Notes: generated from the sequence alone by a model not told the origin. DNA of 64,000 nucleotides from Stenotrophomonas ginsengisoli (GCF_001431485.1 NZ_LDJM01000018.1:124001-188000); one strand, 5' to 3'; counted from the stretch's first letter, positions 45,405 through 54,799 are shown. Made by a program: numbers and translations.

Positions 45405-45480
45405 AGCCTAACAGAGCCGTCACTGGCTGGGCCGCCGCAGCGCGCACCGGCACCGGCAGGCCGGTGCGTGGCGGGACAGC

Positions 45481-46194
45481 TCAATTGCCGCTGGTGCGGT
45501 CGGCCTTCTCGCGTGCCGGCAACGGGGTGTCACCGTGGACCAGGAACCACAGGTTCTCGGCAATGTTGGTGGCATGGTCGCCCACGCGCTCCAGGTTCTT
45601 GGCCATGAACAACAGGTGGGTGCAGGCGGTGATGTTGCGTGCATCCTCCATCATGTAGGTCAGCAGCTCGCGGAACAGGGCGGTGTACTGCGCATCCAGG
45701 CGGGCATCATCCTCGCGCATGGCCATGGCCGCATCCACATCGCGGGCCTCGTAGGCCTGGATGGCACGCAGCACCTGGCTGGCAGCCAGCTTGCCCACCG
45801 CGCGCAGGCCGGCGATCTGCGGCGGGGTGGGCTGGTGGGCCGGCGGCATCTGCGCCAGCACACGCGAGCGCTTGGCCACGTTGGCGGCATGGTCGCCGAT
45901 GCGTTCGATTTCCGCCGGTACCCGCACCCCGACCAGGATCTCGCGCAGGTCGCGGGCCATCGGTCCACGCAGGGCCAGACGCATCACGTCATGGGCAATG
46001 GACTGCTCCAGGGCGTCGATCTCCACATCATTGGCAATGATGCGTTCGGCCGCGGCCGGGTCGAAACGTTCGATCACATCCATGGCCGATTCCAGCTGGG
46101 CCACGGCCATGCGGCCCATGCGGGAGATTTCGGCGGTCAGGCGCTGCAGTTCGTCATCGAAGCTCTTGACGATATGGTCGTTGGGCTGGGTCAT
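45481..46194 (-). CDS. phoU: Phosphate-specific transport regulator PhoU
   Basis: The 237-residue all-helical protein starts MTQPNDHIVKSFDDELQRL and has the two PhoU repeats with the metal-binding E/DxxxD patterns (ERIGDHAANVAKRS, ERVGDHATNIAENLWFL). PhoU links the Pst transporter to PhoR so that the Pho regulon is silent when phosphate is plentiful. It is the last gene of the pst cluster, 173 bases after pstB; that gap contains two hairpins. Confidence 0.94.
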   Translation of the reverse strand: MTQPNDHIVKSFDDELQRLTAEISRMGRMAVAQLESAMDVIERFDPAAAERIIANDVEIDALEQSIAHDVMRLALRGPMARDLREILVGVRVPAEIERIGDHAANVAKRSRVLAQMPPAHQPTPPQIAGLRAVGKLAASQVLRAIQAYEARDVDAAMAMREDDARLDAQYTALFRELLTYMMEDARNITACTHLLFMAKNLERVGDHATNIAENLWFLVHGDTPLPAREKADRTSGN

Positions 46195-46297
46195 GGCGTG
46201 CTCGTTGGTCTGATGGTTGAATGGCGCAGGGGGCGCATGCACTCGACGATGGGGGTTGCCATCCGTGGCGTAGCAGCCTCGGCTCCGGAACTGCCGG

Positions 46298-46354
46298 CCT
46301 GACCATCCATGGTCAGGCGTTCGCTACCGCGACCGATGCCGGCGGGGCATCGGT
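46298..46354. other. Two hairpins between pstB and phoU
   Basis: CCTGACCAT/ATGGTCAGG (46298-46306 with 46309-46317) and ACCGATGCC/GGCATCGGT (46332-46340 with 46346-46354). Neither has a T run, so they may stabilise or process the mRNA rather than end it. Confidence 0.45.
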
Positions 46355-46367
46355 CAAACGCGGTATC

Positions 46368-47198
46368 TCATCCAAAGCGGCCGGTGATGTAGTCCTCGGT
46401 CTGCTGCTTGGACGGCTGGGAGAAGATCACTTCGGTGCGGTCATGCTCGATCAGGTCGCCCAGGTACATGAAGGCGGTGTAGTCGGACACACGGGCGGCC
46501 TGCTGCATGTTGTGGGTGACGATGACGATGGTGTAGTCCTTCTTCAGCTCTTCCACCAGCTGCTCGATGCGGCTGGTGGAGATCGGATCCAGCGCCGAGG
46601 TCGGCTCGTCCAGCAGCAGCACGTCCGGCTTCAATGCCACCGCGCGCGCAATGCACAGGCGCTGCTGCTGGCCGCCGGACAGGCCCAGCGCGCTCTGGCC
46701 CAGCTTGTCCTTGACCTCGTCCCACAATGCGCCCTGACGCAGGGCATGCTCGACGCGGTCGGCCATCTCGCCCTTGGAGAGCTTTTCATGATGGCGGATG
46801 CCGTAGGCCACGTTCTCGAAGATGGTCATCGGGAACGGCACCGGCTTCTGGAACACCATGCCCACCTTGGAGCGCAGGCGGCTCATCGGGTACTTGGGCG
46901 AGAGGATGTTCTCACCGTCCAGCAGCACCTGCCCGCGGGCTTCCAGCTTGGGGTACAGGTTGTAGATGCGGTTGAAGGTGCGCAGCAGGGTGGACTTGCC
47001 GCAGCCGGACGGGCCGATCAGCGCGGTGACGCGCTTTTCCGGCACTTCCAGGTTGATGTCCTTCAGGGCATGGAAGCCGTTGTAGTAGAAGTTCAGCTCA
47101 CGCGCGGCCAGTTTGACCGGTGCGTCAGGCAGGACAATGCCGTTGCCGGTGGGGACGTTGATGCGCTGCATCGGCACACTGTGGGAAGTGGTGGTCAT
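46368..47198 (-). CDS. pstB: Phosphate ABC transporter ATPase
   Basis: The 276-residue ATPase powers PstCA-mediated phosphate import. It has Walker [10 protein letters not shown], signature [14 protein letters not shown], Walker [13 protein letters not shown] and the PstB-specific ends ([24 protein letters not shown]). The ATG at 47198 (MTTTSHSV) was chosen; an in-frame TTG at 47219 would overlap pstA. Confidence 0.95.
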   Translation of the reverse strand: MTTTSHSVPMQRINVPTGNGIVLPDAPVKLAARELNFYYNGFHALKDINLEVPEKRVTALIGPSGCGKSTLLRTFNRIYNLYPKLEARGQVLLDGENILSPKYPMSRLRSKVGMVFQKPVPFPMTIFENVAYGIRHHEKLSKGEMADRVEHALRQGALWDEVKDKLGQSALGLSGGQQQRLCIARAVALKPDVLLLDEPTSALDPISTSRIEQLVEELKKDYTIVIVTHNMQQAARVSDYTAFMYLGDLIEHDRTEVIFSQPSKQQTEDYITGRFG

Positions 47199-47215
47199 GG
47201 TGGGCTCGAGAGGAT

Positions 47216-48073
47216 TCAATCGTTGGAGATGCGGTTGCGCAGCAGCAGGCCACGGGCGGTCAGGCTGATCAGCAGGACGAACAGGGTCAGCACCAGGGCG
47301 CCGGCCCAGGCCAGTACCTGCCAGGATTCATACGGGCTGCCGGCGAACTGGTTCATCACCACCGGCACCGAGGCCATCGGTGCGAACACATCGCTGTTCC
47401 AGTACTGGTTGCCGAAGGCGGTGAACAGCAGCGGCGCGGTCTCGCCGGAAATGCGGGCAAGCGACAGCAGGATGCCGGTGACGATGCCGGCGCTGGCGCT
47501 GCGGTAGAGCACCTGCACGGTGACCTTCCACTGCGGCACGCCCAGGGCCAGGGCCGCCTCGCGCATCTGCGTGGGTACCAGGCGCAACATTTCGTCGGTG
47601 GTACGGATCACCACCGGCAGCACGATGAAGGCCAGTGCCAGGGCGCCGGCAAAGGCCGAGAAGCGCCCGCCGGTCTGCATCACGTACAGGGTGTAGACGA
47701 ACAGGCCCAGCACGATGGACGGAGCGGACATCAGGATGTCATTGACAAAGCGCACCACGGTGCCGGCCTTGCGTGCATTGCCGTACTCGGCCAGCCAGGT
47801 GCCGGCCAGCACACCCAGCGGGGTGCCCATGGCGATGGCCATGGCGCACATCACCGCCGAACCGAACAGCGCGTTGGCCAGGCCGCCTTCCACCATCGGT
47901 GCCGGGGTATTCTGGGTGAACAGTGCCCAGTTGATGCCGGGCAGGCCGCGGCTGGCCAGGGTCCACAGGATCCAGCCGAGGAAGAACAGGCCGAAGGTGG
48001 CGGTGGCCACGCCCAGACCGATGGCGATGCCATTGGTCAGCTTGCGGCGCAGGTAAATGGTGGCGGTGGACAT
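47216..48073 (-). CDS. pstA: Phosphate ABC transporter permease PstA
   Basis: The 285-residue inner-membrane permease has six hydrophobic segments and the BPD motif [21 protein letters not shown]. Its ATG shares a base with the pstC stop (TGATG), indicating translational coupling. Confidence 0.94.
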   Translation of the reverse strand: MSTATIYLRRKLTNGIAIGLGVATATFGLFFLGWILWTLASRGLPGINWALFTQNTPAPMVEGGLANALFGSAVMCAMAIAMGTPLGVLAGTWLAEYGNARKAGTVVRFVNDILMSAPSIVLGLFVYTLYVMQTGGRFSAFAGALALAFIVLPVVIRTTDEMLRLVPTQMREAALALGVPQWKVTVQVLYRSASAGIVTGILLSLARISGETAPLLFTAFGNQYWNSDVFAPMASVPVVMNQFAGSPYESWQVLAWAGALVLTLFVLLISLTARGLLLRNRISND

Positions 48074-49038
48074 CAGTTGCCCTCCTTGCGGGACAGGCGC
48101 ATCAGCATCAGGCGGGCAATGGCCAGCACCACGAAGGTGACGATGAACAGCACAAAGCCGAGCAGCAGCAGGGCCGAGCGGTAGGTTTCGGTGGCTTCGC
48201 CGAAGTCATTGGCAATCAGCGCGGCAATGGTGGTGCCCGGTTCCAGCAGCGACGGGGTCAGGCGCACCGAATTGCCGATCACAAAGGCCACTGCCATGGT
48301 TTCACCCAGGGCGCGGCCCAGGCCCAGGAACACGCCGCCGATCACCGCCGAGCGGGTATATGGCAGCACGATGTCCCAGGTCACCTCCCAGCGGGTGGAA
48401 CCCAGGGCGTAGGCCGATTCCTTCAGGCGCGTGGGCACGGTCAAAAACACCTCGCGCATCACCGAGGAGATGAAGGGAATGACCATGATCGCCAGCACGA
48501 AGCCGGCGGTGAGCATGCCGATGCCCAGCGGCGGGCCCTGGAACAGCTTGCCGATCAGCGGCAGGGTGCCCAGGTGGTCGTTGAGCACCGGGGTCACGTA
48601 CTGGGTCATCACCGGCACCAGCACGAACAGGCCCCACATGCCGTAGATGATCGACGGAATGCCGGCCAGCAGTTCCACCGCGGTACCGACCGGTCCACGC
48701 AGCCAGCGCGGCGCCACTTCGGTGAGGAAGAAGGCGATGCCGAAGGACACCGGCACGGCAATCACCATCGCGATCAGCGCGGTGACCAGGGTGCCGTAGA
48801 TCGGCGCCAGTGCACCGAACTTGTTCTCCACCGGGTTCCAGTCGGCCGAGGTGAAAAAGCTTAGGCCCTGGCTGGCCAGCGCATGCCGGCCGCCCCAGAG
48901 CATGGACAGTGCCGCGCACACCAGGGCCACCAGGACAAGGCCCACGGTGGCCATCAGGACCCAGCGGAAGAGGCGGTCATTGCGTGCGTCACGACGCTCG
49001 TTGGGCGTGGGCGCGGCGGTGAGGGTGGTGGAAGTCAT
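48073..49038 (-). CDS. pstC: Phosphate ABC transporter permease PstC
   Basis: The 321-residue inner-membrane permease has an N-terminal cytoplasmic stretch, a first membrane helix (WVLMATVGLVLVALVCAALS), the PstC loop SQGLSFFTSADWNPVENKFG and the BPD motif ESAYALGSTRWEVTWDIVLP. It overlaps pstA and follows pstS after an 80-base gap with a strong stem-loop. Confidence 0.94.
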   Translation of the reverse strand: MTSTTLTAAPTPNERRDARNDRLFRWVLMATVGLVLVALVCAALSMLWGGRHALASQGLSFFTSADWNPVENKFGALAPIYGTLVTALIAMVIAVPVSFGIAFFLTEVAPRWLRGPVGTAVELLAGIPSIIYGMWGLFVLVPVMTQYVTPVLNDHLGTLPLIGKLFQGPPLGIGMLTAGFVLAIMVIPFISSVMREVFLTVPTRLKESAYALGSTRWEVTWDIVLPYTRSAVIGGVFLGLGRALGETMAVAFVIGNSVRLTPSLLEPGTTIAALIANDFGEATETYRSALLLLGFVLFIVTFVVLAIARLMLMRLSRKEGN

Positions 49039-49087
49039 CGGTCAATCAAGCCCGTTGTGTAACTGCGTGGGGAGGTGGCACAAGGAC

Positions 49088-49112
49088 GGTGCCCGCGTTG
49101 GACGCGGGCACC
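49088..49112 (-). other. Stem-loop between pstS and pstC
   Basis: A perfect 10-bp stem GGTGCCCGCG / CGCGGGCACC with loop TTGGA lies just after the pstS stop and has no T run. It probably protects or attenuates the transcript so that binding protein is made in excess over permease. Confidence 0.55.
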
Positions 49113-49118
49113 TGGGGC

Positions 49119-50189
49119 TTACTTGGTGAACTCGCTGGCCCAGTAGGTCTCGATCTGGGCAACCAGTTCGGCCGGCAGCGGCACGTAGTGCAGTTCGTTG
49201 GCCTGGGCCTGGCCGTTGTGGAAGGCCCACTTGAAGAAGTCCAGCGCGGCCTGGTTGCGGGCCGCATCCTTGGGCTGCTTGCTCATCAACATGAAGTTGG
49301 TGGCGGTGATCGGCCAGGAGTTGGCGCCGGCGGCATTGGTGATGACCAGGTTGAAGTCGGCCGCGTTGGCCCAGTCGGCGCTGGCGGCAGCGGCGGCGAA
49401 GGTTTCCGCACTCGGCTGCACCCAGTTGCCGTCGGCGTTGCGCATGGAGGCATACGGCATGGCGTTCTGGGTGGCGTAGGCCAGCTCGACATAGCCGATG
49501 GCGCCGGCGATCTGCTTCACATACGAGGCAACGCCTTCGTTGCCCTTGCCGCCGACACCGGCCGGCCACTGCACCGAGGTGCCTTCGCCCACGCCGTCCT
49601 TCCAGCCGGTGCTGACCTTGGACAGGTAGTTGGTGAAGTTGAAGGTGGTGCCCGAACCGTCAGAGCGGTGGACCAGGGTGATCTTTTCGGCCGGCAGGCT
49701 CACGCCCGGGTTCAGTGCGGTCAGGGCGGCATCGTTCCAGTGGGTGATCTTGCCCAGGTAGATGTCAGCCAGGACTTCGCCGCTCAGGCGCAGCTGGCCC
49801 GGGGTCAGGCCCGGCAGGTTGACCACCGGCACCACGCCGCCGATCGCCGACGGGAACTGGCCCAGGTTGGCCGCGGCCAGCTCGTCGGACGGCAGTGGCT
49901 TGTCGGAGGAGCCGAAGTCCACGGTACCGGCCTTGATCTGGGCGATGCCGCCACCCGAACCGATGGACTGGTAATTGACCTTGGCACCGGTGGCGGTGTT
50001 GTAGTCGGCCGACCACTTGGACACCAGCGGGAAGATGAAGGAGGCGCCGGCGCCGGAGACTTCGGCGCTGATGCGCTCGCTGCTGCCGGCTGCATCGCCG
50101 GTGGCCGGCTGGGAGGCGCCGCCGCAAGCGGACAGGCCCAGGGCAATGGCCAGGGAGAGGGCTGCAAGGCCGGTGGTACGCAGTTTCAT
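49119..50189 (-). CDS. pstS: Phosphate-binding lipoprotein PstS
   Basis: The 356-residue binding protein begins with a lipoprotein signal (ALSLAIALGLSAC then GG), unlike the soluble E. coli PstS. Phosphate-binding motifs are GAGASFIFPLVSKWSADYN, IGSGGGIAQIKAGTVDFGSS and HRSDGSGTTFNFTNYLSKV. GGAG precedes the ATG at 50189. It is directly upstream of pstCAB and has a Pho-box-like site upstream. Confidence 0.93.
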   Translation of the reverse strand: MKLRTTGLAALSLAIALGLSACGGASQPATGDAAGSSERISAEVSGAGASFIFPLVSKWSADYNTATGAKVNYQSIGSGGGIAQIKAGTVDFGSSDKPLPSDELAAANLGQFPSAIGGVVPVVNLPGLTPGQLRLSGEVLADIYLGKITHWNDAALTALNPGVSLPAEKITLVHRSDGSGTTFNFTNYLSKVSTGWKDGVGEGTSVQWPAGVGGKGNEGVASYVKQIAGAIGYVELAYATQNAMPYASMRNADGNWVQPSAETFAAAAASADWANAADFNLVITNAAGANSWPITATNFMLMSKQPKDAARNQAALDFFKWAFHNGQAQANELHYVPLPAELVAQIETYWASEFTK

Positions 50190-50252
50190 GCTTGGCTCCA
50201 TAGAAACGTTGGGTCCGGCCGGGCCGGGTTGCGACTATGGAATGATGTTTTT

Positions 50253-50279
50253 GTTACAGCTTGATGACGCAGATGACAG
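50253..50279 (-). promoter_or_regulatory. Pho-box-like site upstream of pstS
   Basis: On the minus strand CTGTCAT (50279-50273), GCGTCAT (50270-50264) and CTGTAAC (50259-50253); the last two are spaced 11 bases as in a PhoB box (CTGTCAT repeats). Confidence 0.5.
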
Positions 50280-50294
50280 GCCGTGGCCGGTCGA

Positions 50295-50330
50295 TAAAAA
50301 AACGCCGCACAACAAGGGGTTGCGCGGCGT
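50295..50330 (-). terminator. Terminator after the second pstS
   Basis: On the minus strand a 12-bp stem ACGCCGCGCAAC / GTTGTGCGGCGT (one G-U) is followed by TTTTTTT. Confidence 0.85.
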
Positions 50331-50353
50331 GGAGAGCTCAGTCTGGTTCAGTT

Positions 50354-51379
50354 TCAGTAGCTCAGGTTCTGGCTCCAGTAGGTCTGGATCTGGTCCACCA
50401 GCGGCTGCGGCAGCGGCACGTAGTCCAGCTGGCGGGCGGCCGCATCGCCATTGGCATAGACCCAACGCATGAAGGTCTGCGCCGCCTTGGCGCCGTCGGT
50501 CGAACGCGGCTGCTTGCGCATCAGGATGAAGTTGGTCGCGGTGATCGGCCAGGACTGCGCGCCCGGGGCATTGGTCATGACCAGGTGGAAGTCACGTGTG
50601 CTGGCCCAGTCGGCACTGGCGGCCGCGGCGGCAAAGCTGGCATCGGAGGGCTGCACGAACTGGCCGGCGGCATTTTTCATCTGGGTGTGGGCCAGGCGGT
50701 TCTGCAGTGCATAGGACAGCTCGACATAGCCGATGCCGCCGCGGATCTGCTTCACATAGGCGGCCACGCCCTCGTTGCCCTTGCCGCCGATGCCCACCGG
50801 CCAGCGCACCGTGGTGCCTTCGCCGACCTGGCTGCGCCAGGTGCTGTTGACCTTGGACAGGTAGTTGACGAAGTTGAAGGTGGTACCCGAGCCATCGGAG
50901 CGGTGGACCACGCTGATGCGCAGCGCCGGCAGGGCCAGGCCGGGATTGAGGGCGGCGATGGCCGGGTCATTCCAGTTGCTGATGCGGCCCAGGAAAATGT
51001 TGCCCAGGGTGGCGCCATCCAGCTTCAGTGCGCCCGGCGCCACCCCGGGCACGTTGACCACCGGCACCACGCCGCCGATCACCGACGGGAACTGGACCAG
51101 GCCGGCGGCGGCCAGTTCGGCCGGCGGCAGCGGGGCATCGGAGGAGCCGAAATCCACGGTGCCGGCCTTGATCTGGGCGATGCCGCCACCCGAGCCGATG
51201 GACTGGTAATTGACCCGCTTGCCGGTGGCGGCGTTGTAGTCGGCCGACCACTTGCTCATCACCGGGAAAATGAAGGATGCACCGGCACCGGTGACATCGT
51301 TGGCCAGGGCGCTGCCGGCAAGCGGGCAGCAGATCAACGCAAAGGCGGCAGCAAGCCGGCGGCTGACAGGGTTGGTCAC
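50354..51379 (-). CDS. Second PstS-type phosphate-binding protein (secreted)
   Basis: The 341-residue paralogue of PstS starts at GTG 51379 (TNPVSRRLAAAFALICCPLA) with GGAG six bases upstream. Its signal peptide ends GSALAND, a type I site, so unlike its neighbour it should be free in the periplasm. It keeps GAGASFIFPVMSKWSADYN, GSGGGIAQIKAGTVDFGSSD and VHRSDGSGTTFNFVNYLSKV. It has its own Pho-box and terminator, so it is a separate transcription unit. Confidence 0.9.
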   Translation of the reverse strand: MTNPVSRRLAAAFALICCPLAGSALANDVTGAGASFIFPVMSKWSADYNAATGKRVNYQSIGSGGGIAQIKAGTVDFGSSDAPLPPAELAAAGLVQFPSVIGGVVPVVNVPGVAPGALKLDGATLGNIFLGRISNWNDPAIAALNPGLALPALRISVVHRSDGSGTTFNFVNYLSKVNSTWRSQVGEGTTVRWPVGIGGKGNEGVAAYVKQIRGGIGYVELSYALQNRLAHTQMKNAAGQFVQPSDASFAAAAASADWASTRDFHLVMTNAPGAQSWPITATNFILMRKQPRSTDGAKAAQTFMRWVYANGDAAARQLDYVPLPQPLVDQIQTYWSQNLSY

Positions 51380-51458
51380 GCAGGACTCCAAAAAAGGACA
51401 GGGTGGGAAGTGCTGCGGACATTGCACGCCACCGCGATGACGGTGATGCGGCAGGCCG

Positions 51459-51476
51459 GTGACAGGTCGATGACAG
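51459..51476 (-). promoter_or_regulatory. Pho box upstream of second pstS
   Basis: CTGTCAT-CGAC-CTGTCAC on the minus strand, an almost perfect pair of PhoB half-sites with 4-base spacing, about 80 bases upstream of the GTG start. Confidence 0.75.
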
Positions 51477-51500
51477 CGCGCAGGCGCTGCCCGGGGCAAC

Positions 51501-51530
51501 AAAAAAGGCACGGCCCAGGGGCCGTGCCTT
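51501..51530 (-). terminator. Terminator after the phosphate porin gene
   Basis: Stem AAGGCACGGCCC / GGGCCGTGCCTT with a very short loop, followed on the minus strand by a T run. Confidence 0.85.
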
Positions 51531-51553
51531 GTTGCACACCACGCAGTGGAGGC

Positions 51554-52753
51554 TTACCAGAAGAACTGCAGACGGGCCTGCACGCTGGACGGCTTGTCAT
51601 CGACGAAGCCACCGGCGCTGCTGCTGTACTTGCTGCTGTCGGCCATGGCGTAGTTGAGCGAGGTACGGAAGTTGGAGCGCCAGTACCAGTTCACCCCGAC
51701 CGTCCACACATCCATCTTGCCGCCCAGCACGCCGTCCACTACCGGGATCGCAGCGGCGGTGTTGACGCTGCCGTCGTTCAGGTCGATGTGGTCGAAGCGG
51801 GCTGCCAGCTGCCATTGGCCACTGGCCGGTTCGCTGGGCAGGCCGGTGGTGGGCACGCCGCCCTTGTAACCCCAGCTCTCGCCGGTCAGGTTCCACACGC
51901 CGCTGAGGTAATAACCGCTGCTGCTGTAATCGCCATGGTCGTAACGCTTGACCGAGGCATCAAAGTACTCGGCCTGCAGCTTCAGCGGGCCGTGCAGGTA
52001 CATCAGTTCGGCACCGATGGTGCGCATGCGGTCGGTGTCACGCAGCTCGCCGCTGTCCACCAGGCGCACCGTGGCCAGGTCGGCATTGGGGCGGGCACGC
52101 AGGCGCAGGGTGTCGGCATCGGTGTCGTAATCGGCCCAGCTCAGGCCCAGGTGCAGGACCTGGCCCGATTCCATCAGCGGGGCGAAGGTGCCACGCAGCG
52201 CATAGCCACTGCCATGGGCCAGGTTGCGGGTCAGCTCGCGGCCAAAGGCCGAGCCGGTCAGCGACCAGTTGTCCTGGCCGGTGCCATAGGCCACGCCCAG
52301 GCGACGGCCCAGCGCGAAGGTGTTGGTCACCGTGGCCTTGGAGATGAAGTCGTTGTTCTTGGTGCTGGACAGCTCTTCCAGCGAGTTGGGCTGCTTGAAC
52401 TGGCCGGCCTGCAGGAAGGTGGCGGCATTGCCGCCGAACTTGTAGCGCAGGTTGGTGTCCAGGAACTTGTCGGCCTTGGCGTCATAGCCGACCACCCAGT
52501 CGATGTTGCCCGGGCCCTTGCCCTTGAGGATCAGCTCGGCGCGGCGCAGCTCGAATTCGGAGTCATTGCCGTTGTTGCTGTTGCCGTTCAGATCGGCCAC
52601 ATCGTTGTGGAACCAGTTGCCATCGGCCTGGAGCAGGCCCTCGAAGGTGATTTCCGAGCCGGCGATGACATCAATGGCCACCTCGGCATGGGCAGCCGGG
52701 ACATACAGCGCGGCCAGCAGGGCGGTGGTCAGAACGGTACGGGGCAGGTGCAT
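51554..52753 (-). CDS. Phosphate-selective porin (OprO/OprP family)
   Basis: The 399-residue outer-membrane protein has a signal peptide (LTTALLAALYVPAAHA then EVAIDV), repeated amphipathic strands, FELRRAELILKGKGPGNIDW, FLQAGQFKQPNSLEELSSTKN and a C-terminal Phe-Trp (LQFFW) for outer-membrane insertion. OprO/OprP porins take up phosphate or polyphosphate under starvation. It heads the phosphate cluster and has a Pho-box-like site upstream. Confidence 0.9.
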   Translation of the reverse strand: MHLPRTVLTTALLAALYVPAAHAEVAIDVIAGSEITFEGLLQADGNWFHNDVADLNGNSNNGNDSEFELRRAELILKGKGPGNIDWVVGYDAKADKFLDTNLRYKFGGNAATFLQAGQFKQPNSLEELSSTKNNDFISKATVTNTFALGRRLGVAYGTGQDNWSLTGSAFGRELTRNLAHGSGYALRGTFAPLMESGQVLHLGLSWADYDTDADTLRLRARPNADLATVRLVDSGELRDTDRMRTIGAELMYLHGPLKLQAEYFDASVKRYDHGDYSSSGYYLSGVWNLTGESWGYKGGVPTTGLPSEPASGQWQLAARFDHIDLNDGSVNTAAAIPVVDGVLGGKMDVWTVGVNWYWRSNFRTSLNYAMADSSKYSSSAGGFVDDKPSSVQARLQFFW

Positions 52754-52813
52754 GAAGATGGCCTTGCAGGCGGTTTGGTTGGGGGAAGGCTAGGGGCTGT
52801 GGATTGCACAATT

Positions 52814-52830
52814 GTGACAGGCGATGACAG
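52814..52830 (-). promoter_or_regulatory. Pho-box-like site upstream of the porin
   Basis: On the minus strand CTGTCAT-CGC-CTGTCAC, with a 3-base rather than 4-base spacer, 61-77 bases upstream of the porin start. Confidence 0.6.
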
Positions 52831-52893
52831 CGGGCCCGGCCGCTGTTGGCCGCCGCCGGCGCGATGATTGCCTGATTCAGGCAAACTGTCACA

Positions 52894-53745
52894 ATGAACA
52901 ATGACGTCCTGTCCGATGAATTTTGCCAGTGGCTGGTCGCTACGGCGCAATCCGGTGCCGGCCCGGAACAGTTGATTGCCCCGTTGTTGCAGGCCGGCTG
53001 GAGCCAGCAGCGGGCCAGTGCCGCGGTGGATGCCGCATTGCGCCGCTATGTGGACGAGCATGCCCGGCGCAACGGCCTGCCCCTGCCGGTGGCCGTGCCC
53101 AGCCCGTTCGCCCTCAACGGCCCCTCCCAGGTCCAGGTCGATGGGCGCGCCATCAACGTGCTGGGCAGCAGCCTGCATCCGCGTGTGGTGTTGCTGGGCA
53201 ACGTGCTCTCGGCCGAAGAATGCGCCGAGCTGATCGACACCGCGCGTGGCCGGCTCAAGCGCTCGGCCACCTTCAATGCGGTGACCGGTGAGAACGAGGC
53301 GCACCAGTCGCGTACCAGCGACGGCACCTACCTGCCCACCGCCTGCACTTCCTTGGTGGCCCGCATCGAGCAGCGTATCGCTGATCTGGCCGGCTGGCCG
53401 CTGGATCACGCCGAGCCACTGCAGGTGCTGCATTACGGCCCGGGTGCCGAATACAAGCCGCACTACGATTATTTCGACCCGGATGGCCCGGGGGCCGATG
53501 CGGCGCTGCGCCATGGCGGCCAGCGCGTGGCCACCCTGGTGACCTACCTCAACACGCCGCTGCGTGGCGGGGCCACCACCTTCCCCGATGCCGGGCTGGA
53601 GTTTGCCGCGGTGCAGGGCAATGCGGTGTTTTTCAGCTATGACCGCGCCCATCCCAGCACCAAGACCCTGCATGCCGGGGCACCGGTGATCGAAGGGGAG
53701 AAGTGGGTGCTGACCCGCTGGTTCCGCGAGCGTCGCTTCGGTTGA
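52894..53745 (+). CDS. 2-oxoglutarate/Fe(II) prolyl 4-hydroxylase-like oxygenase
   Basis: The 283-residue protein has a C-terminal P4H-type catalytic domain: HYGPGAEYKPHYDYF supplies the HxD iron ligands, HAGAPVIEGEKWVLTRWFRE the distal His and the Lys that binds 2-oxoglutarate. The N-terminal 90 residues hold a helical module (QWLVATAQSGAGPEQLIAPL) found in bacterial relatives. Bacterial P4H-like enzymes hydroxylate proteins such as EF-Tu; the substrate here is unknown. It diverges from the porin gene. Confidence 0.85.
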   Translation: MNNDVLSDEFCQWLVATAQSGAGPEQLIAPLLQAGWSQQRASAAVDAALRRYVDEHARRNGLPLPVAVPSPFALNGPSQVQVDGRAINVLGSSLHPRVVLLGNVLSAEECAELIDTARGRLKRSATFNAVTGENEAHQSRTSDGTYLPTACTSLVARIEQRIADLAGWPLDHAEPLQVLHYGPGAEYKPHYDYFDPDGPGADAALRHGGQRVATLVTYLNTPLRGGATTFPDAGLEFAAVQGNAVFFSYDRAHPSTKTLHAGAPVIEGEKWVLTRWFRERRFG

Positions 53746-53777
53746 GCCGTGCGCGGCGTGGCAGAGGGTGACAAGGG

Positions 53778-53804
53778 CCCGCGTCAGTCGACGCGGGTCT
53801 TTTC
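53778..53804 (+). terminator. Terminator of the prolyl hydroxylase gene
   Basis: CCCGCGTC-AGTC-GACGCGGG followed by TCTTTTCC. The stem overlaps the stop codon of the convergent nth gene. Confidence 0.6.
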
Positions 53805-54461
53805 CTTGAAGCGGCAGATGTCGGCAATCACGCAGCCGGCGCATTCGGGCTTGCGTGCCTTGCACACATAGCGCCCGTGCAGGATCAGCCAGTGGTGCGC
53901 ATCGAGCAGGAACTCGGCAGGGATCACCTTGACCAGCTTGTCCTCGACCTCGCGCACGTTCTTGCCCGGGGCCAGACCGGTGCGGTTGGAGACGCGGAAG
54001 ATGTGCGTGTCCACCGCCATGGCCAGCTGGCCGAAGGCGGTATTGAGCACCACGTTGGCGGTCTTGCGCCCGACCCCGGGCAGGGCTTCCAGTTCCTCGC
54101 GGGTCTGCGGCACCACGCTGTTGTGCTTTTCCACCAGGATCTTGCAGGCGGCAATCACATTGGCGGCCTTGGCGTTGTACAGGCCAATGGTGTTGATGTA
54201 CTGCTTCAGCCCGTCCTCGCCCAGGTCCAGCATGGCCTGCGGCGTGTTGGCCACCGGGAACAGGCGGCGGGTGGCCTTGTTGACCCCCACATCGGTGGCC
54301 TGGGCCGACAGCGCCACGGCCACCAGCAGCTCGAACGGGCTGCTGTATTCCAGCTCGGTCTTGGGCTTGGGGTTGAGCTCGCGCAGGCGGCTGAACATCT
54401 CGGTGATCTGCGCGATGCTGAGCAGGGAGGCCTTGCCGGCGCGCTTGCTGACGGCCGCCAT
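53784..54461 (-). CDS. nth: Endonuclease III
   Basis: The 225-residue base-excision-repair enzyme removes oxidised pyrimidines and cuts abasic sites. It has the helix-hairpin-helix with catalytic Lys (LPGVGRKTANVVL), the catalytic Asp (AVDTHIFRVSNR) and the [4Fe-4S] Cys pattern CxxxxxxCxxCxxxxxC in VCKARKPECAGCVIADIC. Its ATG shares a base with the stop of the upstream hypothetical gene (TGATG). Confidence 0.95.
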   Translation of the reverse strand: MAAVSKRAGKASLLSIAQITEMFSRLRELNPKPKTELEYSSPFELLVAVALSAQATDVGVNKATRRLFPVANTPQAMLDLGEDGLKQYINTIGLYNAKAANVIAACKILVEKHNSVVPQTREELEALPGVGRKTANVVLNTAFGQLAMAVDTHIFRVSNRTGLAPGKNVREVEDKLVKVIPAEFLLDAHHWLILHGRYVCKARKPECAGCVIADICRFKEKTRVD

Positions 54462-54799
54462 CACGAATGGCCCTGTGCGGCCTTGGCCTTGGCCCGGGCC
54501 AGGATCGCGGCCACATTGCCCGGCAGCGCCGCCGCAGCACCGGGGGCGGCCGGCGCCGGGGCGCGGCGGGCATCGCGCTCGGCAGCGATACGGCGCAGGC
54601 GCACGGCGCGTGCGCGGTAGCGCTCGCGGGCAGCCAGCGCCTGTGTCAGGCGCGCATGGGCAGCGCCCACCATGGCCTGCTGGCCGGCGTCATCGGCTGC
54701 GCCGGGGGTCCAGTGCAGCAGGCCGGCCTCGATGGCGGCGTCCAGGTTGTCGGCAGCCAGCCAAGCGGCCAGCTGCGCGGTGGAAACGGTATTGCTCAC
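54461..54799 (-). CDS. Conserved-looking hypothetical protein, 112 aa
   Basis: The frame starts at GTG 54799 (SNTVSTAQLAAWLAADNLDA), ends with an Ala/Lys-rich tail and is mostly helical with a basic coil (YRARAVRLRRIAAERDARR). It overlaps the enoyl-CoA hydratase stop by four bases (GTGA) and nth by one, so it is embedded in a tight operon. I do not recognise the family; there are no Cys, membrane or signal features. Confidence 0.65.
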   Translation of the reverse strand: MSNTVSTAQLAAWLAADNLDAAIEAGLLHWTPGAADDAGQQAMVGAAHARLTQALAARERYRARAVRLRRIAAERDARRAPAPAAPGAAAALPGNVAAILARAKAKAAQGHS

